DNA from: Acidobacteriota bacterium
GTDB taxonomy: Bacteria; Acidobacteriota; Blastocatellia; RBC074
Direction: 5' to 3'
DNA length: 64,000 nt
NCBI GenBank assembly: GCA_018268995.1
Contig: JAFDVL010000038.1
Coordinates: forward strand, 1 to 64,000
Both the position numbers and the translations under genes were made by a program. Positions 43,760 to 52,989 of this stretch are shown here, in pieces (the stretch's first letter is position 1; each line of letters begins with the position of its first letter). The notes below the pieces were generated by a model. That model was not told the origin of the DNA. It worked only from the letters and a program-made list of their open reading frames with translations, and ran no database searches.

Positions 43760-44575
43760 ATGCCAATGACATTATTACAAATTGATGCGTTCACGGATGT
43801 GCCCTTCAAAGGCAATCCAGCGGCGGTTTGTTTGCTGGAGGAGCCACGCGACGCCGAATGGATGCAGGCCGTCGCCGCCGAAATGAACTTATCCGAAACT
43901 GCATTTGTGGTGCGCCGTGAAGATGGCTTCGGATTACGATGGTTCACGCCTACAACCGAAGTGCCGCTTTGCGGTCACGCAACGCTCGCGAGTGCTCACG
44001 CGCTTTGGGAAACGGGAAAATTGAAACAGGACGAGACCGCGCGTTTTCATACCTTGAGTGGCCTGCTTACCGCGCAACGCAATGGTGCCCGCATTGAAAT
44101 GAATTTGCCCGCAATTCCGATTGAAGAAACGATCATCGCTCAGGGCATCCTCGAAGCCGTTGGCCTGCAACCCCGTTTTGTCGGACGCACGGCTGATCGC
44201 AATGGCGAAGCGAAAGAGGTGAATTATTTATTTGAGCTGGACACAGAAGATGCGGTGCGCAACGCCCGCCCGAATTTTGAGCAATTAAAGAAGGAAACGG
44301 ATGCCGGAATTATCATCACGGCACGCGCGCAAACGACCGATTGCGATTTTGTTTCGCGTTATTTTGTCCCTGCTTTTGGCATCAACGAAGACCCGGTGAC
44401 AGGCGCGGCCCATTGCAGCCTTGCGCCATATTGGAGCGGGCGGCTGACCAAAACGGAAATGACGGGCTATCAGGCTTCGGCGCGCGGCGGATTTGTATAC
44501 GCGCGTTTGCTGCAAAACCGCGTCGTGCTGGCGGGCGAAGCCGTAACCGTGTTGCAAGGAATATTGATGGGATAA
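43760..44575 (+). CDS. PhzF family isomerase/epimerase-fold protein
   Basis: 271 residues; AAGGAAAAGGAAG precedes the ATG. The family start IDAFTDVPFKGNPAAVCLLE is present, with the active-site glutamate in MNLSETAFVV, then LRWFTPTTEVPLCGHATLAS and VPAFGINEDPVTGAAHCSLA. Length is normal. PhzF-like proteins catalyse isomerisations in secondary or amino-acid metabolism; the substrate here is unknown. It sits 21 bp after the MocR gene and is probably controlled by it. Confidence 0.93.
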   Translation: MPMTLLQIDAFTDVPFKGNPAAVCLLEEPRDAEWMQAVAAEMNLSETAFVVRREDGFGLRWFTPTTEVPLCGHATLASAHALWETGKLKQDETARFHTLSGLLTAQRNGARIEMNLPAIPIEETIIAQGILEAVGLQPRFVGRTADRNGEAKEVNYLFELDTEDAVRNARPNFEQLKKETDAGIIITARAQTTDCDFVSRYFVPAFGINEDPVTGAAHCSLAPYWSGRLTKTEMTGYQASARGGFVYARLLQNRVVLAGEAVTVLQGILMG

Positions 44576-44606
44576 AGGTTACTCCGAAAGCTACGGTAGA
44601 GAAATT

Positions 44607-45101
44607 ATGTCGCAAATAATTCGGGCTGAAACGAACGAGCATTTCCTCACAGCGCGCGAGCTGTTTGAAGAATACGCTGCCGTGTTAGGCGTTGATTTGT
44701 GCTTTCAGAATTTTGACGAAGAGCTAAGAACGCTGGCCAAACAATATAACGCACCGGATGGTTGTTTATTGCTGGCGCGCGAAGCCAGTCAAGTCGTTGG
44801 CTGTGTTGCCCTGCGAAAGCTTGATGCGCAAAACTGCGAGATGAAACGCCTTTATGTCAAACCGTCATTTCGCCATCTAAAAATCGGCCAGTTATTGGTC
44901 ACCACCATCATCGCGGAAGCTGAAAATCTTGGCTACAGTGCGATGCGGCTGGATACGCTGCCTTCGATGACAGCAGCGCAACGGCTTTACCAATCTTTCG
45001 GCTTCCGCGAGATTGCGCCCTATCGCTTCAATCCAGTCGCGGGAACCATTTTTATGGAGCTTCGTTTCCCCAAAAGCGAACCCACTATTTCAACGAGGTA
45101 A
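44607..45101 (+). CDS. GNAT family N-acetyltransferase
   Basis: 164 residues. The motif VKPSFRHLKIGQLLVTTII is the acetyl-CoA binding block, though the second glycine of RxxGxG is replaced (RHLKIGQLL). EMKRLYVKP precedes it and YQSFGFREIAPYRFNPVAGT closes the domain. This pattern matches acetyltransferases close to the YjgM/amino-acid N-acetyltransferase type. It ends 2 bp before the next gene, so the two are coupled. Confidence 0.88.
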   Translation: MSQIIRAETNEHFLTARELFEEYAAVLGVDLCFQNFDEELRTLAKQYNAPDGCLLLAREASQVVGCVALRKLDAQNCEMKRLYVKPSFRHLKIGQLLVTTIIAEAENLGYSAMRLDTLPSMTAAQRLYQSFGFREIAPYRFNPVAGTIFMELRFPKSEPTISTR

Positions 45102-45103
45102 TC

Positions 45104-45769
45104 ATGGAACAATTTAGCCCAACAGCGAAAACCACGCTGAAACGCCTGCCAAAGCGTGGGGTATTTGATCGCACAACTGTCTATAAAATTCTCGACGAAG
45201 CGTTTATTTGCCACGTCGGATTTGTCGTAGACGGGCAACCGTTTGTGGTTCCGACGGGCTACGGGCGCATTGGCGATCAGCTTTACATTCACGGCTCTGC
45301 TGCCAGCCGGATGCTGCGTTCGTTGGCCGAAGGAATCGAGGTTTGTGTGACGGTGACGTTGATTGACGGATTGGTGTTGGCGCGCACCGCATTTCATCAT
45401 TCCTTCAATTATCGCTCGGTCATGATTTTTGGGCGTGCCAAATTGGTCGAAGACGCTGAAGAAAAGATGGCAGCGCTTAAAGCCTTCACGGAACAGGTTA
45501 TTGCTGGTCGCTGGGACGACGTGCGCTGGCCCAATGAACAGGAAATGAAAGCAACATCCGTGTTGGTTTTGCCGCTGGAAGAGGTCTCAGCCAAAGTCCG
45601 CACAGGGCCGCCGCTGGATGACGAAGAAGATATGGAGTTGCCTGTCTGGGCAGGTGTTATCCCGCTCCATTTGCATGCAGAGAATCCCATTGATGCACCA
45701 GATTTGCGTTCTTCGCTTGCACCGCCAGCATATGCAACAAACTACATTCGTCCGCTGGCAGAAGAATAA
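45104..45769 (+). CDS. Pyridoxamine 5'-phosphate oxidase-fold flavoprotein (NimA-like)
   Basis: 221 residues; GAGGTAATC precedes the ATG. The split-barrel FMN-binding domain shows ILDEAFICHVGFVVDGQPFV, YGRIGDQLYIHGSAASRML, VCVTVTLIDGLVLARTAFHH and RSVMIFGRAKLVED. This subgroup resembles nitroimidazole-resistance NimA-like proteins rather than true PdxH. The C-terminus ends in a short proline-rich tail. It lies in the operon-like run begun by the GNAT and MocR genes. Confidence 0.9.
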   Translation: MEQFSPTAKTTLKRLPKRGVFDRTTVYKILDEAFICHVGFVVDGQPFVVPTGYGRIGDQLYIHGSAASRMLRSLAEGIEVCVTVTLIDGLVLARTAFHHSFNYRSVMIFGRAKLVEDAEEKMAALKAFTEQVIAGRWDDVRWPNEQEMKATSVLVLPLEEVSAKVRTGPPLDDEEDMELPVWAGVIPLHLHAENPIDAPDLRSSLAPPAYATNYIRPLAEE

Positions 45770-45810
45770 GCGGTCTTCGCGACAAATCACTTGCGTCACA
45801 AAAAAGCTGT

Positions 45811-46110
45811 ATGGAAACAAATCTTCAAGCAACCACCGACGGAACGCTCCATTGCAAAATTGAAGCATTGCAAAAACTGGCCATGAAGATTGCGATGGAA
45901 GCCAGTTCTTTCGGGCCAACAAGCTGGCCCGACCTGGAAAAAGGCATTAATTTGTGGGAAGAGATGCGCAATTATGAACAACGCCTGATCCAACAGGCGT
46001 TGGCGATTGCTGGCGGCAGGCAAAACAAAGCGGCAATGCTGTTGGGCATTCCAGCCTCCACGCTCAATGCAAAGCTCAAACAATACGAGCGTTCATCAGA
46101 TGAGTATTGA
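45811..46110 (+). CDS. Small Fis-type helix-turn-helix protein
   Basis: 99 residues. The C-terminal half is a Fis/HTH_8 domain (YEQRLIQQALAIAGGRQNKA then AMLLGIPASTLNAKLKQYE), as at the end of NtrC-type activators, but without any AAA+ or receiver domain. The N-terminal half is helical with no motif I recognise. It overlaps the next gene by 11 bp, so the two proteins are likely made together. Its probable role is local DNA binding or regulation. Confidence 0.82.
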   Translation: METNLQATTDGTLHCKIEALQKLAMKIAMEASSFGPTSWPDLEKGINLWEEMRNYEQRLIQQALAIAGGRQNKAAMLLGIPASTLNAKLKQYERSSDEY

Positions 46111-46468
46111 ATTTACGGATGCGATGATAGAACAAGAGGACGGCGACAAAGCTCACATTCATTTGGCAGCGGCTTTACATCAGCTTGAAGCTGCTGGCGG
46201 CGCGCGTTTTGTCACGCTGTTTGAGCACGGAAGCTTGCAGGTTGAGATATATGCGCCCCAGGGACACGACCCGCAAACACCGCACACACGCGATGAAGTC
46301 TACGTGGTCGTGCGTGGCAGCGGGGTTTTCTTTAATGGGGAAACGCGACGCGATTTTCAGGCGGGCGATTTGCTCTTTGTACCTGCGGGCAAAGAGCATC
46401 GCTTTGAAGATTTCACTGCTGATTTTGCAGTTTGGGTAATGTTTTATGGGCCGGAAGGCGGCGAATAA
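46100..46468 (+). CDS. Cupin domain protein
   Basis: 122 residues from the ATG at 46100, inside the end of the preceding gene. The two cupin motifs are visible: PQTPHTRDEVYVVVRGSGVF (motif 1, with His and Glu ligands) and FQAGDLLFVPAGKEHRFED (motif 2, with His). It is a single-domain, probably metal-binding, cytoplasmic protein; the substrate is unknown. It ends the co-directional run at a terminator. Confidence 0.9.
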   Translation: MSIEFTDAMIEQEDGDKAHIHLAAALHQLEAAGGARFVTLFEHGSLQVEIYAPQGHDPQTPHTRDEVYVVVRGSGVFFNGETRRDFQAGDLLFVPAGKEHRFEDFTADFAVWVMFYGPEGGE

Positions 46469-46491
46469 GAATTAAGCACAAAACAGAAAAA

Positions 46492-46532
46492 AGCGGCAAT
46501 GGAATTCCCCTCCACTGCCGCTGATTTTTTTT
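46492..46532. terminator. Bidirectional intrinsic terminator
   Basis: AGCGGCAATGGA (46492-46503) pairs with TCCACTGCCGCT (46511-46522) with one mismatch around a 7-nt loop, followed by a run of T residues (46525-46532) and preceded by an A-rich stretch. It can stop transcription from the cupin side (plus) and the receptor side (minus). Confidence 0.85.
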
Positions 46533-46547
46533 GCCAATCAGGTTTCG

Positions 46548-49500
46548 TTAGAACTGCATACGAAGCCCAAGTTGAATTTGACGCTCGCGATATAACGTCC
46601 CGCCCGCTTCTGTGACAGTGCCAAAGGCAGTGTTGTAATTCAAAGTCGCCGGAGTCGTGGCTGTGCTAATGTTGTAGAGAGTCGTGTTGACCTGTGTAAA
46701 GTGCGTCCGATTGAAAATATTGAACGCTTCGCCCAGGAATTCAAAATTGATTCTCTCGTTGAAGTGGAAGCGACGTGAGAGCCGCAAATCCACATTCTGG
46801 ATACTTGGCCCAGTGTAGTTATTACGTTGAATCAACGGCAAGCGTGATGCGCCACCCGAACCGTTAATGCCGCCCAACGTTCCACTTACGCCACCTACCG
46901 CAGGCATATTTCCGCTGATACCACCATCATACGGACGTCCTGTGTAGTACTGATAAATCGGCGCGATAGACCAACCATCCGCAATCAAAGTTGCGGCACG
47001 ATTGCCCAGCTTCACGCGTGGTTGATAGACCAAACTGATGACGAACTTGTGACGAACATCAAAGTTCGACCGTCCACGCTCCGCAGTCGGATCGAAAACA
47101 TTAAAGGGAACGTTGTTTTCGGTGAAGGTTGCCGAACGTTGATTATCGTCAACCGCCTTGGAGAAGGTGTAATTTGCCAGGAATTGTAAGCCGCCTGAAA
47201 AACGACGATTGGCCTGTAAGACCAACGCGTTGTATTCCGATTTGACAGTGCTGGCAATTTCGCTGATTTGTTGCGTGAATCCTGCTGAAGCCAACGGGCG
47301 CGCACCACGAAAGGCCGGAACAGTCACGGTTTGTCCATTAAACGGCCCACCAGAAATCTGGTAAGTGTAGGTGCTGGTCGGGGCGTTCAGATTACGATCA
47401 AAAAAGGTTGGCAGCCGACGTCCCAGGCTCAGCAGATAGGAGGCTGAAACCGTTGTATTGCGCATGACTTGCCGCTCAAAAATAAAGTCGGCCTGATGAA
47501 TCTTTGGTGCATTAAAGGTCGGTGAGAAATACTGAATTGCACCGGAACCAGTAGGAGCCGACGCCAGCACATTTGGGAAAATCGGAGAGGTCGCCGACGC
47601 TGGAGCCAGGGTCACTTGCGCCTGACCGCCAGGATTTCCCGTATTCACTAACGCATTGTAAATTGTGGAGTTAATAATACGCCCAAAATATAACCCGTAG
47701 CCGCCACGGATCGAGGTCTTGCCATCCCCCGTCAAATCAATCGCAAATCCTGACCGAGGGCCAAAATTGTTTTTGCGATTCGGCATAAAGGAAGTGGCCT
47801 GACCAATCGTCAGATTGGTATTGGGAATCACGGCAGTGCTGGAATTCGGCAATTGAGGTTCAGGTAATGCCTGATATTCCCAACGTAACCCCAGATTGAT
47901 GGTGACACGCGGCATGAATTTCCAATCGTACTGTGCATAAGCGTTGTAGTCGGTCGTGTCAAAAGTCGCGCCCAGTGGCCCGAAGCCTTGCACGTAATTC
48001 CCGGTGTAGCATTTGCCACGTGTCCGTGTACTGTTGACACAGGTAACAGTTGCCGCAAGCGGCGTTTTCCAGTTCACATAATCTATGATGAAATCGTTGA
48101 TATTGTTGTAAGAATATCCGCCGCTTTCATTGCGTAGGTTGCCCAGCTTTTCATTCACCAAATTAAAATCCACTCCAAATTTCAACGTGTTCGCGCCAAT
48201 GGAATAGGTAACGTTATCGGTAAATTGCTTCCGCCGTTCATCCGGGTAAGAAGGCCGTTCCAGAAAATTCGGTTTCCCGAAGGTCAAGCCATTGGTCAAA
48301 AAGACTTCCGGCGAACTGCCATTCAATGCGGTTCGCGGTTCGCCCGCCGCCGCAGGCTGGCTGATTTGGAACTCAAAATCACGTGCATATTGGAAGCGGA
48401 ACTCATTAACAAGACGCGGGGTCACGGTCGAGACCAATCGCGCAGTGCCCCAGTCAATTTTCACAAAATCGTCGCCGAAACTGGCTTTGCCACGCGTGTT
48501 GGTAGCCTGCGTTTGAATGCCTGCGGGTGAATCCCAGCGTAAACGATTGTAGGTAACCGTGAAAGTGTTCTTGCTATTCACCTGCCAGTCAATTTTGGGC
48601 AGGATCAAACGTTGATCGCCACGACGCGGAACCGGTCCCGTTAAAGAGTTCAGGAAGTTCACCGCATCGTCAATCTGTCCCGTCGTCAAATTGCGTGGCG
48701 CAGCCGTCAACGTAGTGCGATTTACCGTATTTAGATAAGTGGGGGAATCAAAGATCGCTAATCCGGGGAAATTCCGTTTTTGCTGATCGTAGCTGAAGAA
48801 AAAGAAGAATTTATCTTTGACGATGGGGCCGCCAATCGTGCCCCCAAATTGATGGCGCACATCTTCGGGTTTGATCCCAACCTGCGTTGCCACGCCATTC
48901 ACCAACACGGATTGGAACGCACGCGGATTGCGTGCTCCCCACTCATTATTGCGCTGGTAATAAAACGCATCTCCACGCAATTCATTGGTTCCGCTCTTGG
49001 TCACGGCATTGGTCACACCGCCAGCGGCACGGCCATATTCAGCCGAGTAGTTCGAGGTATTCACTTGAAATTCACGAATCGCCGATTGGCTGACTGAATA
49101 ACTAATGCGCGTACGTCCGCGCTCTTCGGAAAAGAACGCCTGATTATTATCGCCGCCATCAATTGTATTGTTATTCAGAAGCCCTGAAATTCCACGAAAA
49201 CTGACCAATCCGAAGCTTCCATCCGGGACTGATCCCGGCGTGAGGATTGCAAAATTTGACCACCGACGACCATTGATCGGCAATTCATTAATCGCCGTCT
49301 GGTTAATGTTGCTGGCAAATTCTTTTGATTCGGTATTCACCAGTGAGGCTTCCGCCACGACGGTTACGGTGGCCTCGGCGGCACCAACAGTCAGTTTTGC
49401 TTCAACATTACTGAGCCGTCCGACTTCAACGGTAACGTCTTTCTTAAAGGTGGAAAATCCTGAAGCCGCAACCGTGACGGTATAAATGCCCGGCTGTAAG

Positions 49501-49745
49501 TTATTAAAACGAAAATTGCCATCCGCATTGGTGGTGCTGGTTTCTTCTTTGTTTGTACCTGTATTTTTGATCGTCACCGTGGCATTCGAGATCACGGCTC
49601 CTGTCTGATCAGAAACGCCACCACCGAGAGCACCGGCCACAGCTGATTGTGCCAGAACACAATAGGTTTGCACGCTGCCTAATAAAAGCATTAAGACGCT
49701 TAGTATAAAGAAGCGCTGGAAATAAGTATGGGTTGGTTTCGACAT
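46548..49745 (-). CDS. Oar-like TonB-dependent receptor with carboxypeptidase regulatory-like domain
   Basis: 1065 residues, full length for the family. A signal peptide (FFILSVLMLLLGSVQTYCVL AQ region, residues 11-33) is followed by a CarboxypepD_reg domain at about 37-115 (GGVSDQTGAVISNATVTIKN, LQPGIYTVTVAASGFSTFKK). A plug-like region follows (NELPINGRRWSNFAILTPGS, NTIDGGDNNQAFFSEERGRT) and then a long beta-barrel ending in RERQIQLGLRMQF, a typical outer-membrane C-terminus. Such Oar proteins are abundant in Acidobacteria and are thought to import or bind large ligands; the ligand is unknown. A structured leader precedes the gene. Confidence 0.94.
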   Translation of the reverse strand: MSKPTHTYFQRFFILSVLMLLLGSVQTYCVLAQSAVAGALGGGVSDQTGAVISNATVTIKNTGTNKEETSTTNADGNFRFNNLQPGIYTVTVAASGFSTFKKDVTVEVGRLSNVEAKLTVGAAEATVTVVAEASLVNTESKEFASNINQTAINELPINGRRWSNFAILTPGSVPDGSFGLVSFRGISGLLNNNTIDGGDNNQAFFSEERGRTRISYSVSQSAIREFQVNTSNYSAEYGRAAGGVTNAVTKSGTNELRGDAFYYQRNNEWGARNPRAFQSVLVNGVATQVGIKPEDVRHQFGGTIGGPIVKDKFFFFFSYDQQKRNFPGLAIFDSPTYLNTVNRTTLTAAPRNLTTGQIDDAVNFLNSLTGPVPRRGDQRLILPKIDWQVNSKNTFTVTYNRLRWDSPAGIQTQATNTRGKASFGDDFVKIDWGTARLVSTVTPRLVNEFRFQYARDFEFQISQPAAAGEPRTALNGSSPEVFLTNGLTFGKPNFLERPSYPDERRKQFTDNVTYSIGANTLKFGVDFNLVNEKLGNLRNESGGYSYNNINDFIIDYVNWKTPLAATVTCVNSTRTRGKCYTGNYVQGFGPLGATFDTTDYNAYAQYDWKFMPRVTINLGLRWEYQALPEPQLPNSSTAVIPNTNLTIGQATSFMPNRKNNFGPRSGFAIDLTGDGKTSIRGGYGLYFGRIINSTIYNALVNTGNPGGQAQVTLAPASATSPIFPNVLASAPTGSGAIQYFSPTFNAPKIHQADFIFERQVMRNTTVSASYLLSLGRRLPTFFDRNLNAPTSTYTYQISGGPFNGQTVTVPAFRGARPLASAGFTQQISEIASTVKSEYNALVLQANRRFSGGLQFLANYTFSKAVDDNQRSATFTENNVPFNVFDPTAERGRSNFDVRHKFVISLVYQPRVKLGNRAATLIADGWSIAPIYQYYTGRPYDGGISGNMPAVGGVSGTLGGINGSGGASRLPLIQRNNYTGPSIQNVDLRLSRRFHFNERINFEFLGEAFNIFNRTHFTQVNTTLYNISTATTPATLNYNTAFGTVTEAGGTLYRERQIQLGLRMQF

Positions 49746-50064
49746 ACGCCTGCCTTTCTTGAAAAGAAATGGGATTACCCAGGTGAGGGATAGTCCGGCT
49801 TTAGGGCCAAAGCCAAGCTCACCTGCAAAAGCATTTCATCCTAGCAAATATAAATTTTCGCAAGTTTGATGGACTGCGAACTGGTTCCGATCTGTTTCAT
49901 AGCCACCTATATAATGGGGTGGCGTAATCCCAGTTACTCAATATGTAGTTATGTAGTTCGTATTTCATCTTCCGCTGAATTAGAGGCAAGGGTAAAACAG
50001 GAATGACAGCGGGTCAAGTTAAGTGGGTCTAAAGCGAGAAGAAAGAATGCGGCCCCAGCAACAA
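49746..50064 (-). other. 319-bp intergenic region upstream of the Oar receptor
   Basis: It holds the receptor's promoter and leader, including the three-way-junction RNA candidate at 49780-49825. An AT-rich TATATAATG-like stretch lies near 49908-49916 but I could not fix a minus-35 box. No gene is visible. Confidence 0.5.
49780..49825 (-). ncRNA. Candidate structured 5' leader (three-way junction) of the Oar receptor mRNA
   Basis: In mRNA sense the segment has an 8-bp closing stem CAGGTGAG/CTCACCTG (49825-49818 with 49787-49780), an inner stem GGCTTT/AAAGCC with a 6-nt loop, and a short GGA-CTA-TCC stem next to it. It ends about 35 nt before the start codon. It fits no riboswitch consensus that I recognise. 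It could be a regulatory leader or a chance structure. Confidence 0.45.
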
Positions 50065-51090
50065 TTATTTTTTGGATGTGATGGCCGCCTCATTGAGGTG
50101 TGACATTTTCAGGTGACCGCGCGCATCAATATCTACCGCATACTGCGCGGATTGTTCATTGTTGCTGCTATCCAGAGCTTTAAATTCAAATGTAGTTCGA
50201 TTCGATTCGATTTTGGTCGAAACCGGAAACACACCACGCACTTCTTTACGCTGGACGTTGTAATAGCTCACGGATTTATTTTTAGGATCAAAGCCGACAA
50301 CCTGGAAATAATCAAAGTCGCTTTTTTCATCTGCATTGTTATACGCCTTTTGGAAAATAGCGTAATGATAGTTGTCCTGCCCGCGATCATCTTTAACGGT
50401 GCCAAGCTTTTGCCAACCAACGATTTTGCGAGTGGGATGGACGAAATAGGCAATTTCCTGCGGGACTTCCAGTTCGACAGAGCCACCATAAATATACCCA
50501 GCAGGAACAATCGCATTATCTTTCAGCCGGACTTTATACCAGACCTCGTATTTCGCGCCTTTGGCGTCATCTTTGTCTTCATCGCCAGCGCTTGTTTGTG
50601 TGGTGGCTTTGGGCTGGTTTTCGCGGTCTACGACTTCAAAGAGTGTATCTTTGGGAAACAGGGCAATCAGGTTGTCGTCATTTGCACGGATTGGCGTCAA
50701 CCGAACCTTGATGGAAGCGCGCGCCCGACACTCCGCCTGGGTGGACATCCCGGCAATCGTGGAGGCTAGTTCCTGGGATTTTTCTAAATTGATTTTCTTC
50801 GCCAGATTACGCGCATCTGACCAGCCTTCTAATCCGCCCGGGGCTTTAATTCGGACGTATGCTGTCTCTGCCTGGGTCGTTCGCTCTACGATAGTGACCT
50901 CGTCACCGCGTTTGAGTTCACCGATTGTCTTCGAGACACGAGAAATCGAATTACGAACTTCCATTCGCTCAGGAATTACAATGGCAGCCTCACCTAATAA
51001 ATCGCTTTTGCAGCCACCCATTCCAAATACCAACGCCGTCAACACACTGCCTGCTGTGAGCACCAATTTATTTCGATGATTTAAGAACAT
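50065..51090 (-). CDS. Lipoprotein with two SH3-like domains
   Basis: 341 residues from the ATG at 51090 (the frame is open further up, but only this start gives a lipoprotein signal: LTAGSVLTALVFGMGGCKSD with the lipidated cysteine). An SH3b-like domain follows (VIPERMEVRNSISRVSKTI, RGDEVTIVERTT, GLEGWSDARNLA), then a second one (KVRLTPIRANDDNLIALFPK, WYKVRLKDNAIVPAGYIYGG). The C-terminal region has no recognised motif. It is probably a periplasmic, cell-wall-facing protein. It follows the TPR gene by about 90 bp on the same strand. Confidence 0.82.
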   Translation of the reverse strand: MFLNHRNKLVLTAGSVLTALVFGMGGCKSDLLGEAAIVIPERMEVRNSISRVSKTIGELKRGDEVTIVERTTQAETAYVRIKAPGGLEGWSDARNLAKKINLEKSQELASTIAGMSTQAECRARASIKVRLTPIRANDDNLIALFPKDTLFEVVDRENQPKATTQTSAGDEDKDDAKGAKYEVWYKVRLKDNAIVPAGYIYGGSVELEVPQEIAYFVHPTRKIVGWQKLGTVKDDRGQDNYHYAIFQKAYNNADEKSDFDYFQVVGFDPKNKSVSYYNVQRKEVRGVFPVSTKIESNRTTFEFKALDSSNNEQSAQYAVDIDARGHLKMSHLNEAAITSKK

Positions 51091-51183
51091 ATCTAAATGG
51101 GTTAAAAAGAAGGATATAGGGTCTATGGTCGGGCAATGTACCAGCGCCTCTGCGAAAAAGCAAGAAGGAGTCATGCGAAGCGC

Positions 51184-52275
51184 TTACTGCGGCTTGACCA
51201 TCGGCATTACCCGCTCAATGGCTTCTTTAACCTCCGTATTGCTCCGCCCGCTGGCTTCATAAGCACGATTGTACGCGTCCAACGCCAGCGAATACTTGCG
51301 CTGATTTTCATAGACAAACCCCAGATAATTCAGCGTATTAATGTCTGCGGGATTCAGGCGATTCGCCTGCAAAAGCATTTCTGCTGCGCGATTCCAGGAT
51401 TTATTTTGCGCGTGCGCCAGACCCAGGTTGAAATACAACGTGGCTGAAGGTTCCTTGGTCATCGTCATGGCCCGCGAGAGCGTCAACTCAGCGCTCGTAT
51501 ACTTTTTCGCGGCGAGATAAATCCGCCCCAGCAACTCCGTCGAAGCGGCGTCGTCCCGCAAGGTTTTCAATTTAACGGCACTCTTGATCGCTTCATCATA
51601 CAAGGCATTCGCTTTGGTGAGATCCGCCTCTGCCAACCCGCGGCGCACCAGGGTTTCAGCTAATAAAGTCAGCAGTTCAATATTTGTTGGAGATGCCGTG
51701 ACGCCGCCACGTAAGGCTTCAATTGAGCCATCCAAATTTCCGGATCGAAATTGCAAAACCCCCAGGTAATACCAGGTATCTGAATCTTTCGGATCAAGTT
51801 TAAGTGAGGTTTTCAACGCCGATACTGCGTCATTTGTGCGCTTGAGATTGGCATAGGCGAAGCCCAACAAGTAAAAGCCTAAGGCAACATCGGGCTGCTG
51901 TTTGGTCAAGGTTTCCAGATAAGGCAAGGCCTGATCATAGTGATTCAGCGCCAAGTGGCAACGCCCCAATGCAAGTAAGGCTTCCGTGTTACTCTTCCCT
52001 TCCGCTTTTTTGAGTTCGAGGGTTTTATTCAATGGAGCCAGCGCCTGATCGTACTCCTTTAATTGATAATGTGACAGTCCGATGTACTTCCAGCTATCCG
52101 CGTGGTTCGGCACTTCTTCAAGGACTTTTTTGAACTCGCCGATAGCTTCACGAAACTGATTCTGCTTATAGAGAGAAACGGCACGGTCCCAACTGGGGAG
52201 GTCATCTTGCGCCCAACCCCCACTTACACTCAGGCTTAGTAACACTGCCGCTAAAATTTTCCTGCATTTCATCAT
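51184..52275 (-). CDS. Secreted tetratricopeptide-repeat protein
   Basis: 363 residues with a signal peptide (ILAAVLLSLSVSGGWAQ). About nine TPR units follow (SLYKQNQFREAIGEFKKVLE, SWKYIGLSHYQLKEYDQALA, GFYLLGFAYANLKRTNDAVS, TWYYLGVLQFRSGNLDGSIE, NTLNYLGFVYENQRKYSLAL). It is likely a periplasmic scaffold. It leads the operon that includes the SH3 lipoprotein gene. Confidence 0.92.
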   Translation of the reverse strand: MMKCRKILAAVLLSLSVSGGWAQDDLPSWDRAVSLYKQNQFREAIGEFKKVLEEVPNHADSWKYIGLSHYQLKEYDQALAPLNKTLELKKAEGKSNTEALLALGRCHLALNHYDQALPYLETLTKQQPDVALGFYLLGFAYANLKRTNDAVSALKTSLKLDPKDSDTWYYLGVLQFRSGNLDGSIEALRGGVTASPTNIELLTLLAETLVRRGLAEADLTKANALYDEAIKSAVKLKTLRDDAASTELLGRIYLAAKKYTSAELTLSRAMTMTKEPSATLYFNLGLAHAQNKSWNRAAEMLLQANRLNPADINTLNYLGFVYENQRKYSLALDAYNRAYEASGRSNTEVKEAIERVMPMVKPQ

Positions 52276-52443
52276 TTGCTACCCCCACAATGTAATACCT
52301 GCCCGGTCAATACTGACGAATGGTTTTGACTAAAGCAAGTCAAATATAACACGCATTAGATGAGTGCAATTGATGATGGGTTGCGGGAGATTTTGGAGCC
52401 AGGGGGAGCGGCGGAAACAAGGGGGAAATTAAGGGAGGGGAGC

Positions 52444-52989
52444 TTAGCGATCAGAAGATTTTTTTCTGCCAAATCCATGCCGTGCCATCATTGCCAGACC
52501 AACACCCAACAAGACCAGGGTTGCAGGTTCTGGAACATCTGTCACGGGTGGCACAGGGGGATTAATAACAGGCGGAGTCGCGGAGGACACATTTGTCGGG
52601 GAATCGCCACCACGACATAAGACAGCGCAGATTACTACACCCCCAACGATTGCCGGAATTGCTAATAACCAGGGCCTAAAAACGTTGGGAGTAAGGCGCG
52701 GCACAGCTTCATCGCTTAATGCCAGTGCATCTGACTGTAAACATTCTTCCGAACAGACAATTCCTGGCCCATACGGAACAATCCGGCCATCAGTCAGGCG
52801 AACAAAGTCAGGCTTATCGCCGCCTTCCGGGATTTTCCCCGTAGCTTGCTGAGAGTCGCTTTTCTTGGCAGTGGTCTGTTGCTGGCCTTGATTGACCTGT
52901 TGCGCCAATTGCTCATAAGTGAGCGGCGTTGCAACAGCCTGTGTCGCCAAAAGAAAACAGATAATTAGTCGTAATGTGAGGGTGCGCAT
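52444..52989 (-). CDS. PEP-CTERM sorting-domain protein
   Basis: About 181 residues from the ATG at 52989 (a TTG at 53004 is an alternative). It has a signal peptide (LIICFLLATQAVA), a low-complexity middle, an internal hydrophobic segment (PWLLAIPAIVGGVVICAVLC), and the C-terminal sorting signal VPEPATLVLLGVGLAMMARH followed by basic residues. PEP-CTERM proteins are processed by exosortase and linked to exopolysaccharide; no exosortase gene lies in this window. Confidence 0.85.
   Translation of the reverse strand: MRTLTLRLIICFLLATQAVATPLTYEQLAQQVNQGQQQTTAKKSDSQQATGKIPEGGDKPDFVRLTDGRIVPYGPGIVCSEECLQSDALALSDEAVPRLTPNVFRPWLLAIPAIVGGVVICAVLCRGGDSPTNVSSATPPVINPPVPPVTDVPEPATLVLLGVGLAMMARHGFGRKKSSDR

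Noticed and set aside
49780..49825. Known riboswitch class (c-di-GMP, TPP, purine) or hammerhead ribozyme
   Set aside because: The junction lacks the conserved core bases of those classes (for example no CUGANGA/GAAA), so only an unclassified structure is claimed.
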